This document shows, one piece after another, positions 1 to 12,800 of a DNA stretch of 64,000 nt. A program made the translations under genes and the position numbers. The notes under the pieces were generated by a model. The model worked only from the letters and a program-made list of their open reading frames with translations. It was not told the origin of the DNA and made no database searches. Every line of letters starts with the position of its first letter. Positions within the stretch are counted from its first letter, which is position 1. Source of the DNA: Reticulitermes speratus (taxonomy: Eukaryota; Arthropoda; Insecta; Blattodea; Rhinotermitidae); assembly GCA_021186555.1 (NCBI GenBank), contig JAJKFL010000008.1, positions 14,315,936 through 14,379,935 on the forward strand, read 5' to 3'.

Positions 1-118
1 ACCTACACAACAAACACAAAAGACGAACATATATGCCCTCCGCGGGATTCGAGCCCGCGATTCCAGCAATTAAGCGGCCGCAGACCTACGCCTCAGACCG
101 CACGGCCACCGGGATCGG
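1..118 (-). repeat. SINE-A, tRNA-derived, cut by the window edge
   Basis: On the minus strand the head reads GCCGATCCCGGTGGCCGTGC with an A-box-like TGGCCGTGCGG and a B box GGCTCGAATCC. The rest matches the copies at 23416 and 28067, so the element's body continues leftwards off the window. Confidence 0.8.
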
Positions 119-191
119 CCATAAACACATCCAACTTTGTAAATTTCTAATAGTTCAGTTTATCCATACAAATGTAAAACTTTCTGTGATT

Positions 192-375
192 TCAGGCTTT
201 CGCCGCGATGTTGATGAGATCTGCGCTCTTCTGGGATACTACGCAGCATCGTGTGGTCAAGGGTCAAGAAGTGCAGGACTTCTTGACCCTTGAAGATGGG
301 ACCGATAGGTTGTCCCGAAACATCGGTAATGAATTATCACTCGATGCTGCGTAATATGCCAGACAGCGCAGGTCT
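192..375 (-). repeat. Penelope-type terminal repeat, palindromic copy
   Basis: Begins TTCAGGCTTTCGCCGCGATG and contains inverted halves (ATCTGCGCTCTTCTGGGATA versus the decayed mirror at 340-375) around ACTTCTTGACCCTTGAAGAT and GTCCCGAAACATCGG. It closely matches the 3' terminal segment of the element at 10396-13030. Confidence 0.75.
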
Positions 376-566
376 AATGCAAAAATTCTTCTCCAAAGGG
401 TTTTTAATTGAGTGACTTGATGATGATCGTGTACTCATTTTTACTGTTTAAATACAGATAGTTGTGTTGTCGCTAGAGGAGAGTTTCTAATTTGACAAAT
501 TAGATTGTAGAAGTGTACTCGCCACCAACTCCGTGCGTCTGAAGCTCTGGTTACCTTCTCGCTGTC

Positions 567-831
567 ATGCTTCAGGTGCTAATATGCTGCGCCCATATCT
601 CTTCCTCGGAATCGCCCCTGCACTCTTGCCCGAAGTACAGCAACTCCAGTAACAGCGTGAAGAATGCCGATTACTCCATGTTGTACCGCTGCCTGGCAAG
701 CAATGGAGCACACAACTTCAGGGACTCCGTCACGCTCGGATTCTTGGGGGCATACGGACACACTCCGTTCGATCTTGGTGCTCTGCCCTTGGCGGTGCAC
801 AATGTCAACCACAATCCTCACCTTCTTCCAG
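567..831 (+). CDS. Gyc32E: Guanylate cyclase exon 1 (N-terminus of ectodomain)
   Basis: Encodes the N-terminal part of the ligand-binding ectodomain, including [13 protein letters not shown] and [12 protein letters not shown], the first strand and helix typical of the ANF-receptor fold. The donor is CAG|GTAAAA, leaving one base of a Gly codon that exon 2 completes. The frame is closed upstream by TGA at 540, so coding begins either at the ATG at 567 (a weak signal-peptide-like [10 protein letters not shown] follows) or at a splice acceptor after TTCAG at 575 following a pyrimidine-rich stretch. The 5' boundary is therefore open; the rest of the exon is firm. Confidence 0.85.
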
Positions 832-3800
832 GTAAAACAGTTTTCTGCCCGCTCTGAATGGATCAGTGGTTCTCAAAGGATGTGCTGCTGGTTCCGCTAG
901 GTGTGCAGCGAAGTTTTAGATGTTATACTATTGCAGATAAAAAAAACTTTATAAATAATTTTGTTTAAAACAAATTTTACTTACACATACGCAGTCCCTC
1001 TGCATCTCGCATGCTCGAATCAGCGACTCTCCCATAGTGTTGTTGCCAACTTAAAGGGGAATACTGTACCGTGACCAACAAAGGATGTCTGAGAACCAGC
1101 GGAACAGATCGATGAATGATTGGCTCGCTTATCATATAGTATTTGCTGCTACGCGATATAAACGTAAATCACCCGCGCACGTCATGAAGGCATATGGGGA
1201 ATGTGGAGGTATAACTCCACTCATTCTAAACCTCGGGTCTGATGTTTTCACTCTCGGGGAACATGCCCCAGTACCCATTGACTAAGACACTGGGAGGGCC
1301 CCATAGCCGATCTAGACGCTTTGGTAAAGAGATAAATCTCTTATCCCTGCATGGAATCGAACCACGATTCCTCTATTGTCTAGCCCGTCGCGTCACTGGA
1401 CTGACTACGCTGTCCTGGCTCCCTCTTCGTCGTGGTTTACTAAGTATAACCATTGGCGATAACTGTTCGTTGTAGAAAGGTACTTCGAACGTCTGTACCA
1501 ATTATGACGATAAAGCGTCTTTAAATATTCGTAATTAAAGTATACATTTATAAGTAGGTCTGTGTAATTAAATAAGTACATTAAGTAAGAAGCACATCTG
1601 ACATGCGTCAAATGTTTTCGGGGTGAACAGTATGGTTCCCCAACTTCTGCTGCAATGGCCCTAGACTCTTAGTTTAGTTACCCCTATTTTCCTCAGCCTG
1701 TACAACAGGAATAAGGAAACCGGACAATACTTCTCAACACGTAATTCCGTTTCAGTTACTCGGAATTAACTCTAGTTGAAGAAAAGGAAGGTTCAGTGCT
1801 ATTATTACCTTCTTCTTGATCTATTTCACCCTCATTCCAGCGTCGCAACCTATTTTTCTACAGACATATCTTAGTTTTCTTTTTTATATTTCAAGCGGAC
1901 TTTTTCCAGGGGGTTTCCAAATTGAAATCCTGTAAGTTTTTCTTGTACCCGATCCTGGGTGTATGATCAGCCCACTGAAACGTCTCACAGGTAACTAGGA
2001 TACTCATAGTACAAGGCAAGGTGTCTTCTAAAACTTATTCCATTTGTAATTTCGCCATGAACGTCGTACTTATTTGCCAATGTTATTGTCAGATGTATTT
2101 GTTTTGAAAAATTGCCAAATGATTTATAACGACTTCGTTTTTGACTTTGATTTCAATTTGCCGTATGTGTGTGTGTGTGTGTGTATGTACTTATGTATGC
2201 ATTTATGTATGTATGTATGTATGTATGTATGTATGTATGTATGTACGTATGTGTGTACGTATGTATGTATGTACGTATGTATGCACGTATGTATGTACGT
2301 ATGTATTATGTATGTGTATGTACGTATGTATGTATGATGTATATATGTATGTATGTGTACGTATGTGTGTAATTTTTATATGTACTTCTAGACCAGTTGC
2401 TTTGCTAGCCTGTAGAAGAATGTCTGTGTTATTATTTACTGCCAATAGCTACGATAATGCAGTCAACACAGCCACTTTTATTATGAAAACTATTTGTTTC
2501 ATATAGAAAAGCTAAATTTTCACCATGAGGCGTAAATGTGTAAAAGGACTGGTTAAATATTTAGAATTCTCATTCCTACGAAAGAGATCTTTTCTTAAAA
2601 TGATCATCTTTTACAATTATCGCTATTATTTTATTCAAAACGCACCTAACGCAGCCGTAATTATGTATAATGTTGCCTGCATTATCTATATTATTTAATT
2701 TACGAAACAAACGGTGTGTCTTCTGCTAAGACTGTTTGCTCTATTTAATTGTATATATTCCTGATTCTGTTGGCTTTCCCTGTACCATTTCCTAAAGCAT
2801 GATGGCGATGTCACCTTGGTAACCAATTCTCACGGGTCACGAGTCATATAGTTTTCTGATGAGACAGGTTTTCATTAAGATGACTGATGGGCGAGCACCA
2901 GCAGCGAATTTCATTCGCTCCGATGAAGGCACGTGGAGATGGAATCTACTAATCAGTGAGTTGATTAGCCACATGTCATAATATCAGCCCTACACACGGT
3001 TTCTTCTTACCTCACATGTGTCTTAAGACAAGGATTGCGATTTCCAAACAGTGGTGTCTGTGATATGTCGTTTAATCAAATGACAGCGTCGTTGAATGAA
3101 TCCTAAAGATAAAGAAAGTAATAAATAAGTCAGTAAAGTTGTCCCACACATACCATAAACGCACAGAGGGCAGTGGACGTAAAGGCCCACTAAGTCTCCA
3201 CATCGGCTGTAGATGGAGGTGAGTACTCAACGTCACGCTCCTGCCGCTTTACCTCCGGGAAAGAATCCCGGTAGCCATGGAAGGAGAGGCTCTGTGGGTC
3301 CGGAGCCGATCTGGACGTGTTTGGAGATAAGAAATTCTGCTCCAACCGGGATTGGAACTCGGTCCCTTTAGCCCGTAGCCTAGTCGCTATACCGACTACC
3401 CTGCCCGGACCTCTAAATAAAGCAGTAGTTTCCTCAATTTCGCCTGTTTTTTCGTATCACTGTCTTTGCGCGTCTGTGAGAGAGGAAAAAAAAAAAAGAA
3501 TATCTTCGCTGTTCTGGGATGTTACGCAGCGTAGATTGGTAGTTTATTACAGATGTTTCGGGACAACCTATCGGTCCCATCTTCAAGGGTCAAGGAGCTG
3601 CTTGATCCTTGCGTAACATCTCAGAAGAGCGAAGATCTCATTTGCACCGCGGTGGAAGTCTGAAATCACTTAGAGGAACAAGAAGGTGGAGAAATATGCA
3701 CACTGTGGAACTTGATGATGTCACTCTTCGCCAAATATTCTTCTTCTTCTCCTCCTCTGGTACTGAAGCCCTAGATAATCTGTGCTGCAGCCCTATTCAG

Positions 3801-6800
3801 ATCTTGACCGCTTCAGCTGTGCTCTTCCTTATGTACGTTATCGCTTTGCAGGGAAGGGGTTGTCAGACACACGCCCCAACTCTTAACCTGGAGGAACAGG
3901 ATACCTCTCTTTGCCACCTAGCTCAAAACCTATCCGGCACTTGGTGGCCCTACCTGATGCTGGACTATGCCGGCTTAGCTTTCGAGTTCAGTGATACACG
4001 GAAGCTCCCTCACCCGGCTAAATAAGGCTTTGACGAGGTGGAAATACCATCGATGGGGATTATATTGTTTAGAAGATCTAGACAAGGAGGGTGGCATGAG
4101 CTGTACATATTTTATGCGAGGGAGAGGCGAAAATGCGTGTATAAATTCAGTGGGAAGAGAAGGGAAGAGACAACTTGAGAGAGGAGACATGGTGGTGGAT
4201 AAAATTGAGATGCACCTTAGAATAGCAAGGTGTTGGTATAGTGTCCAGTTGAGGCCTCTTGTGAACACGGCATTGTTCCTTGCATTCACTACGAGACGAC
4301 GAGTTTCTTGAGCAGACGAGAGCTTCGGCTTCTCCAAAAAAAACAGTGGCAACGGTATTCAGTCAAGCACAACTACGAGTATTATATTAACACAGCTGAT
4401 ACAGCTACATGTTTCGTCTAATTGTACTGTTGTCGTTATTGATAATACTTAAAGCAAGATGAACAATATAAAGACAAAGACTTTTCCTTGTGGAGAAAAT
4501 ACTACGGAAAGGTGTCCACTGATTTAAAGACACTCTGCCAGCATTTGGCTGGCGAGATTACCCTGAGTTGCCATGCGTTAAGCAGGTGTATTGAATCAGT
4601 AATTTTGATTTGCGTCATTTTGGATATTTTAGATATAGGTTACTAGTTTAGGAGTTAGACAAGGACATTCCTCTGCCCTCGACATGAATATATGAAGGGG
4701 CTTCATAAATTATAGTCAACATATTGGATGTCACAGCTCTTGGGTTAATATGGCTAGAAACACTGCATCATTCTACACAGTAATAATGTCCTCGATTAAT
4801 TACGGACTGGGATTATGCTCAAATGTCATTAATTTCCAATGTTTATTGGCAGACGGACTAGTGATATGTAGCCTGAACTGGTGACCTCTGTGAAGTGACC
4901 AGAAACATATGTAATAAGATCACCGGAATTGAAGAGATGCGTTTACTGTACTCTTTTTTTCATCCTCATGTCTAAAAAACTTTTCCCGAAGTTGGCTTCG
5001 CTTCCGTCGTAAGGTGAAACACAACCATTGTGACTCCTGTAGTATCCGGGATATTGTAGTCGGTGTAATAACGACTCGGGGTTCGGTTCCCGGTAGGGAG
5101 AGGAGATTTTTCTCTTATTTCAAAACATCCAGACCGGTTGTTGTTCCCACTCACCTTCCTATTCGATGGGTACCGGGATCTTTTCCCTGGGCGACAACCT
5201 GACCACTCATCTCTAGTGTCGAGGTAAAGAAGAGTGGAGCTTGACCTCTGTTCCCCCGTAAATGCCTTTGTGACCTGCGCAGGGTTCACTGGAAGCAGCT
5301 CGTTTTATTACATCTAATGTATTGGCCGGTTTACCCGATTCCATGACTAAATTATTTGTGTCTCCAAGCAGGTGTTTGGATATTGCTATAATTTAAATGT
5401 GCTATTGTAGCTTGTTCCCAGACCATTACAAACTCTCAATTTACCATTTTATTACCTCATTCAACGCTATGTAGTATGTACTGATAGAACAGCATCATTT
5501 AGTAAACCAATAATTAACGAATCATGTGTGTATTTTTTGTTGTTTCTTCATGAGACGGTTAAATAATGTCAAAAGTTATACAGGTACTACCAACGTATTA
5601 TAATCGGGTTGTTTGTGAAAGATGTACTTACACCGTGGTAACTGTTTTGATAATGCTAAGTACAGACACTGATCGCGCAGCGCCGTCGGTAGTCGAATTT
5701 GAGTCTTTGTACTGCGGTAAAGTTATTTGATACGCACTATTCATCTCGAGTTCCTGCACCAATGTACTGTACCATGTGATACGTACAGTATTGTAATCCT
5801 GTGACAGCACAAAGTAGAGCAGATCGACGGACGTAAGAAGGCCAGCTGGCATTACAAAAAAACATATATGTTTTATATTATCATACACAGACATATAGAG
5901 TAACACTGGAATTACAGTATTATGAAATACGAAATATTTTTTTTTTTTTTTTGCTTTTTAATCCTCTGGCATTCTGTGGTAGCTGTCGGGCAGCTGAGTG
6001 TTCGGGCTACGTTTGCTAATTTTACGGACAGGAAATGTTACCAGGTGAAATTGGAAATCGCGTACTAATGAGGACAACTTCACAATAACAGCTGTGTGTG
6101 TGCCGAGATGTGTCACGACCTAGTGACAGTTTAAATGTAGAAGAGAGACAGAATAGTGTTTGGCTTCAGGGTGGGGAGGAGGGGATTTAAAAAAAAAGTG
6201 TTTGGAAGTGCAGTCTCCACTCACATTTTACATAAATGCCTTCATAGGTGTTCGTTGGCTACGGACTGTCTGCTAGTGTGCTAAGGCTCACACTTAACAA
6301 ATTATTATCCTTGTTACGTAATGCAACGACTGCGTAATGCTGGCAGAACCTAGCTGTTTAGGAATGGTCATAAAGAGTATTAAATACTGATGTGGGAGAA
6401 AAGTACATTTTACAGGAAAGAGCAGCCAGTACTCGGTCTTCGATCTTCGATTAGGGTTTTTATCAACGGCTGTAGTAATTTATTCTTTTTTACTAGTGAA
6501 TGCTAGTTTTGTATACTGTTCTTAGGGTTTACAGTTTTTGCTAGTAAATGCTAGTTTTGTATACTGTTCTTAGGGTTTTAGTTTTGCTAAAAATCTAGTT
6601 TATATGCTGTTCTAGGTTTGCAGTTTTTGCTAGTAAATGCTAGTTTTGTATACCGTTCTTAGGGTTTACAGTTTTTGCTAGTGAATGCTAGTTTTGTATA
6701 CTGTTCTTAGGGTTTACAGTTTTTGCTAGTAAATGCTAGTTTTGTATACTGTTCTTAGGGTTTACAGTTTTTGCTAGTAAATGCTAGTTTTGTATACGTT

Positions 6801-9800
6801 CTTAGGGTTTACAGTTTTTGCTAGTGAATGCTAGTTTTGTATACTGTTCTTAGGGTTTACAGTTTTTGCTATGAATGCTAGTTTTGTATACTGTTCTTAG
6901 GGTTTAAGTTTTTGCTAATAAATGCTAGTTTATATGCTGTTCTTAGGGTTTGCAGTTTTTGCTAGTGAATGCTAGTTTTGTATACTGTTCTTAGGGTTTA
7001 CGGGTTTTTGCTACTGAATGCTAGTTTTGTATACTGTTCTTAGGGTTTACAGTTTTTGCTAGTGAATGCTAGTTTTGTATACTGTTCTTAGGGTTTACGG
7101 GTTTTGCTACTGAATGCTAGTTTTGTATACTGTTCTTAGGTTTACGGTTTTGCTACTGAATGCTAGTTTTGTATACTGTTCTTAGGGTTTACATTTGCTA
7201 GTGAATGCAGTTTATATACTGTCTTAGGTTTACGGTTTTGCTACTGAATGCTAGTTTTGTATACTGTTCTTAGGTTTACGGTTTTTGATAGTACTTAATG
7301 GCAGTAACGGGTTTCAGTTTTTTACTGTAACAAATGTACGTTAATGATTCAGTTTGTCTTATTCAGTTATCCTATTTTATGTAACTATTTATTTGATTGT
7401 GCTGTTATATGGCTTATGTTTACCCACTGAATACCAGACAACAGACAAATAACAATCCGTACTTTACAAATACAGTCTTTGCAATTCTTCATAGTATAAA
7501 TAGACTGCATTTATCTTAATTCAATACTGTAACAAATGTACAGTATTTCTGCAAAATGAACCAACACTACAAAAATCACAATGCGAGAGTGGGAAATTAC
7601 TTTATCCTTATATTTTGTCTATTGATAACTGTAATAATCTTTAAAATGAAGTCTGTATATTGTAATTAGTTGTTCGTTTTACAAAATGTAGGAACCACTC
7701 TTTTGTATGACCGTTCTTTTTTGAAGGTATGGACAGAGTTTAATTTGAGTTGCGACATAAGCTGACTTGTATTTGTATGTGAATCAAAATTGAATTCGCC
7801 CTGTAACTTCCAGTATAAACTCAATATAAGATGCAATCGAACAGGTTTCAGAGATGGATACGAAAGGATGGGCAGACACAGACCTACGGACACTGTAGGG
7901 GTTGATTTACCGCACTGTGTCCAATTAAGACACAATATGCTTGTAGTATCTTACACTGCACTCTGAGACGCCTTATTAACTTACCCTGTAGGTACTTTGA
8001 TTTCATTTACGCAGTTTAGAACTTTAGTTGACTTCATTTATCTAGGGCTTTTATAGGGAATTTGTTTCCTTGTGTTCTTATTTGGAAGTCATTTTTCAGG
8101 ACTTATACTGTAATCTCCCTGATGTTAGTTTCTAATGTTCACATTTAAAATGAAGTAGAACTCTTTTAAGTTGAACCGTGTTTGGCACACTTCAGTCCAA
8201 TGTACATCACATGTGGGCTCTCTAGGGCTGACTACAATTTGATCCTCTGGTTAATCTAGGATTACGAACTTCCAAAGCCGCATGAGGGACGAACTTTGTA
8301 GAGAATGGCCTTCGCTCTTCTGGGATGTCACGCGTCGTAGGTTGGTAGTTGGTTACCCAAGTTTCGGGGCAATATATCCGTCCCGTCTTCAAGGGCCAGG
8401 CAATCTTGGATCGATAGATTGTCCCTAAACGTTGGTAACCAACCACCAGTCTAAGCCTCTTAACTTTTCAAAAGAGCGAAGGCCTCAACTACATCCAGTG
8501 GAAGCCTAAGATCTCACATCTGCGGAGTGTCTTCTTCAAAAGGAAACATTAATTTTACCGGCAGTCATTACCGATTTGACGCGTGTAATGGGGTTGCGGT
8601 TTCGAATCTCCCTGATGGCACGAATTAATTTCATTCGTATGTTAAATTTCCTTCACATATCGTTGATATTTTATACAGCTAGATAAATAAATAAACCACC
8701 AAACACAACACCAGTATATATGTAAATTTAATAAAACCATTAACACATCTCCGAAATATTTTGTCCATCAATTGGCCATCCTCAGGTGGAATGCTTTTGT
8801 CAGCTCATTCTGTGTAATTACATAGATAAATTGCTAATTTTTCCTGCATTTTATATCAGATATTTTAACATGCGTAATTACACTGTACGTGTTGATAAAG
8901 GTGGCACACCAGAGGATGACTTGATGGTTGAAACCTGGCGAGGATGTATTAATGATTTCAATCAGCAGATGCATATTGTCTTTGTTGGTTTTTTTATTTT
9001 ATTAATTCCTTTATTTCTTCTGTTAAATTTTGTATGGCGTAAGTTGAGGCATTGCGATGGGCCGATTTCAAACATAAGCAAACATTCCTACCAGATATTT
9101 GTTATTGATGTATATAAAGGTAAAGCAATCCCTGTACAGGCCTGGACAGGCCCTGAAGGTTGCAGGAGGTTGAGGCTCCCAGAATTTCTAGATAATCGGC
9201 ACATGAAGTTGGCAAGGTTGTCAGCCCTACGCATCGGCCACCTTTACCCCCCGAGGATGTACTGGTATTTATTTCTGTTAGAGGCTGAGTCGACCCCATG
9301 GTAATAGTGCGGCCGGAAGGATTAAGTCAATGAAAAATTTCAATCTCCGCATCGGGAATCAAACCCGCGACCTTCCGGCTTGTAGCGCAGTGCCACAACC
9401 AACTGCGCCGCCGCGTGCCCCTATTTATGCATGTAATGGCGCTTTATATACTCCGTGGCATGTATAGCGTAAATGTGACGGTGGTTATGAATTATGAAAA
9501 ACGTGTAATGATGCGGCTGTAAAATATTTTGCGGTATTAGCTGGGAGGAACCAGGATTTTACTACCGATTTTCTGGCAATTAAATGAAATGTTTTATTTA
9601 AGGACACTATCACTTGCGAGTATCATACAATGCCGTTGTTAGAATGGAATGGAATACGAGTATTGAACGTTGGTGGCGTGTTACTGACAAGGGAAACGGA
9701 AAAACTGAGAGAAAGAATAACCTATACTTCACATAAAACTTGAAGTTTTATCTAAATCTGTGACTGTAGCGTTAGAAGACGGTTGATGAAGGGAAAAGTT

Positions 9801-12800
9801 GTGCTTTACCATATTTAGCGCCGTTATAACTCGCTGCTTAAAGAACACAAGCTTCAGCTCTAGATTATATTATGCGATGTTTTGTGGAGTGGGACAGCTC
9901 AGTCTACAGTGACTGGTGTTAGGCTGGACAGCAGGTATTGCGATTGCGATTATGCGAATATTTATTTTGCACGGATACAGAGATAGATTATAAGCATAGT
10001 TACACATTACGCGTGAAATGTTTGTGGTAGTTCAACAGTAAAAAAACGCGGTCTTGATAAACTTTGAGGTTATACCCGACAAAATTAATGCTTATGGAAT
10101 CTCCTTATTTTCCCGTTGCATAAGAAACCGCACTTATGTACTAGGGGTTTGACATAAATAAAATCAATTAATAATAACAAAATAAGAATTATGTAGCACC
10201 GTGAACCTCGGTAATGGGAGAGTAATCTTTATTATTTATGTTAGGAACCACTGCTTCGGATTGTAACAGTACTCTATACCCGCTCTAGACAACAAACTAC
10301 TGGTTCGGATCGTAACAGTACTCCATACCCGCTCTAGACAACAAACTACTGGTTTGGATCGTAACATTACTCCTATACCCGCTCTAATCAACAAACTACT
10401 GAAATCTGTGGTCTTCTGGGTTATCACACGGCGTCGTGTGGTAATTATTTACGAGGCCTCTGAAGCCTATTGTAAGCAACATTGGAGCCCCTACCTACCA
10501 GCTGGCCAAGTGTCTGGCAGGTATACTCAGCCCACTTGTGGGACGCTCCGTACATCACGTAAAAAACTCCACTGAGTTTGTTCACACGTTGAGCACTTTA
10601 CGTGTTGGACCGGAGGACCTGATGGTCAGTTTCGACGTAGTGTCCCTCTTCACCCGGGTACCTATTGTGGAGTCCCTCAACCTCCTCAGCCAACATTTTA
10701 GTGAAGACATTCTGGCCTTATTCAGGCATATCCTCACTTCCACATACTCCTCCTTTGGTGGACAATTCTACGAGCAGACGGATGGTGTGGCTATGGGTTC
10801 GCCGCTCTCCCCGGCCATATCTAACTTCTTTATGGATGACTTCGAGGAGAGGGCCTTGAAACAGGCGACCCACAAACCGCTGTGCTGGTTTCGTTATGTG
10901 GATGGCACTTTTGTCATCTGGCCACACGGACCAGAAAAGCTGGAGGGATTCGTTGAACATCTGAGTGGCCTTCACAGGAATATTCAATTTACCATGGAGA
11001 CGGAGAAGGATGGCCACCTTTCTTTCCTGGACATTGACATCTATAGGATACCGGATGGCTGCTTGGGCCATAAAGTCTACCGAAAACCCACCCATACCAA
11101 CCTTCACCTCAACCCTGGGTCACATCACCACCCTTCCAATAAACAGGCCGTTCTTTCAACCTTGGTGCACAGGCCCAGGGCTCTGTGTGACATGGAGAGC
11201 CTCCATTGTGAGTTGGAGATCCTGAAGACCACTTTCAAAGAAAACGGGTACAGTCGTAAGCAGATACAACGTGCCCTTAACCCTAAGGTGAAAATCTCCA
11301 AGCCTAAAGATAAGCCCACCTCAGTAGCCCTCCTGCCATATGTCCAGACTACATACGGTCGCCTCAGCAGAATGCTGGCCAAGCACAACATTAACAGTGT
11401 GGGCTTGCTGCCGAGGAAGATCTCCAGCTTCCTCCTTCATGTGAAGAACGATCTGGGGCTGAGGACTCCAGGCGTGTACAGTATCCCCTGTGAGTGCGGC
11501 CGGGTGTACATCGGACAGACTGGTCGGTCCATCGCCACCAAGATTAAAGAGCATAGCCGCCACACGCGGCTTGGGCATCCAGAAAAATCGGCGGTGGCAG
11601 AACATAGACTCACTCAGGATCACCTCATTAAATTCCAAGACACCCAAATCCTCTCTACCAAATCCGGCTACATGGACCGACTCATCAGGGAGGCGATTGA
11701 GTTGGAGCTCCACCCAGGCAATATGAACAGGGAGGATGGCCTAATTCTAAGCGGGTCATGGAAACCTCTCTTTCGCCTCCTTAGAGAGAGGAGACAGCAC
11801 CCCCCCCCCCCAATCAGTGGTGACTAGCCCACGGTCCTTTTGAAGACCACACACTCCATCTTCCTGTTCCACGTTATTCCATTTCCCAGTGCTGCTTTTC
11901 CTTTAGCCGCATCTGTTGCTATCATTTACTCCGGTTCTAGCTGCTCCCCCCCCCCCCCCAATTTTCTTCCTCTATCTGCGATCTGGTTCCTTGTACTTTT
12001 TATTCCTATTTTTTGATCCGCCTGGTTCCCCCCTCTTTTCTTTCCCCCCCCACCCATCGATTGCTTTATTTTGGAACATGTAACATTCTGTTTTTAATTT
12101 CCTTTGTCTTTACTTTTTATACTGTTATAACCCTTATTTTTGTTTTAATTTCATAATTTTGTTTTTATTTTGTTTTTATTGTTTGTTCATTTAATTTATT
12201 TTTAGTTATCCTTAGTTATGATTTTTATTTTTATTTTCTTTTCAATTTTCATTTTCGATGTTAATATTTTTCAATTTAACTATTTCTTTATTGTTATTTA
12301 ATTTTTCCTTTTCTCCTTTCTTTATGATTATTATGCTCAAATTTATTTTTTTCCTTATTTGTTTTACTTCTACTTTTATTATTTTATTTTTGCCTTGGTT
12401 ACTTTACGATTCACTCTTTTATTCATATTCGTTTATTTGGTTTACTTCCCTTCCCTGTTATTGCTGCATTCCATACAATTTTCTCCCATTATTCCCACCC
12501 TGCCCCAAGGGCAGCACTTGGCCGTACTGAGACTGGTTCTAGCACAGATATCCGAGCAGCCACTTTTCTTGTCTCTCCTTCCCCCCCCCCCCCCACCCAC
12601 CCTTACTCTGTTTTGATCCTATATTCTTGTAATTTATTTATTTATATTTTTAATTTTTACTGTTTGTTTATTTGGGATTTATTTATCTAGCTTTATCCTT
12701 ATATTTTCCTCCTTCACTGTTATTCTATTCCAAATATGTTTTTCCAACTGTTTTAGCTGTTTGCATTCTCGGTACCCCCAGCAGCTATACGTTGTTTGTA

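Noticed and set aside
2074-2506. Open frames rich in Met-Tyr-Val-Cys
   Set aside because: They are translations of a GTAT/GTAC microsatellite in every phase and on both strands.
3609-4025. 138-residue open frame as a gene
   Set aside because: It starts inside a Penelope-type repeat, has no known family and no splice or start context.
6480-7290. Telomere-like sequence because of repeated TTAGGG
   Set aside because: The TTAGGG occurs once per 48-bp unit and is not itself in tandem; insect telomeres normally use TTAGG runs.
12258-12616. Phe/Leu-rich membrane-like proteins
   Set aside because: Low-complexity T/C-rich 3' region of the Penelope-like element with no start context or family match.
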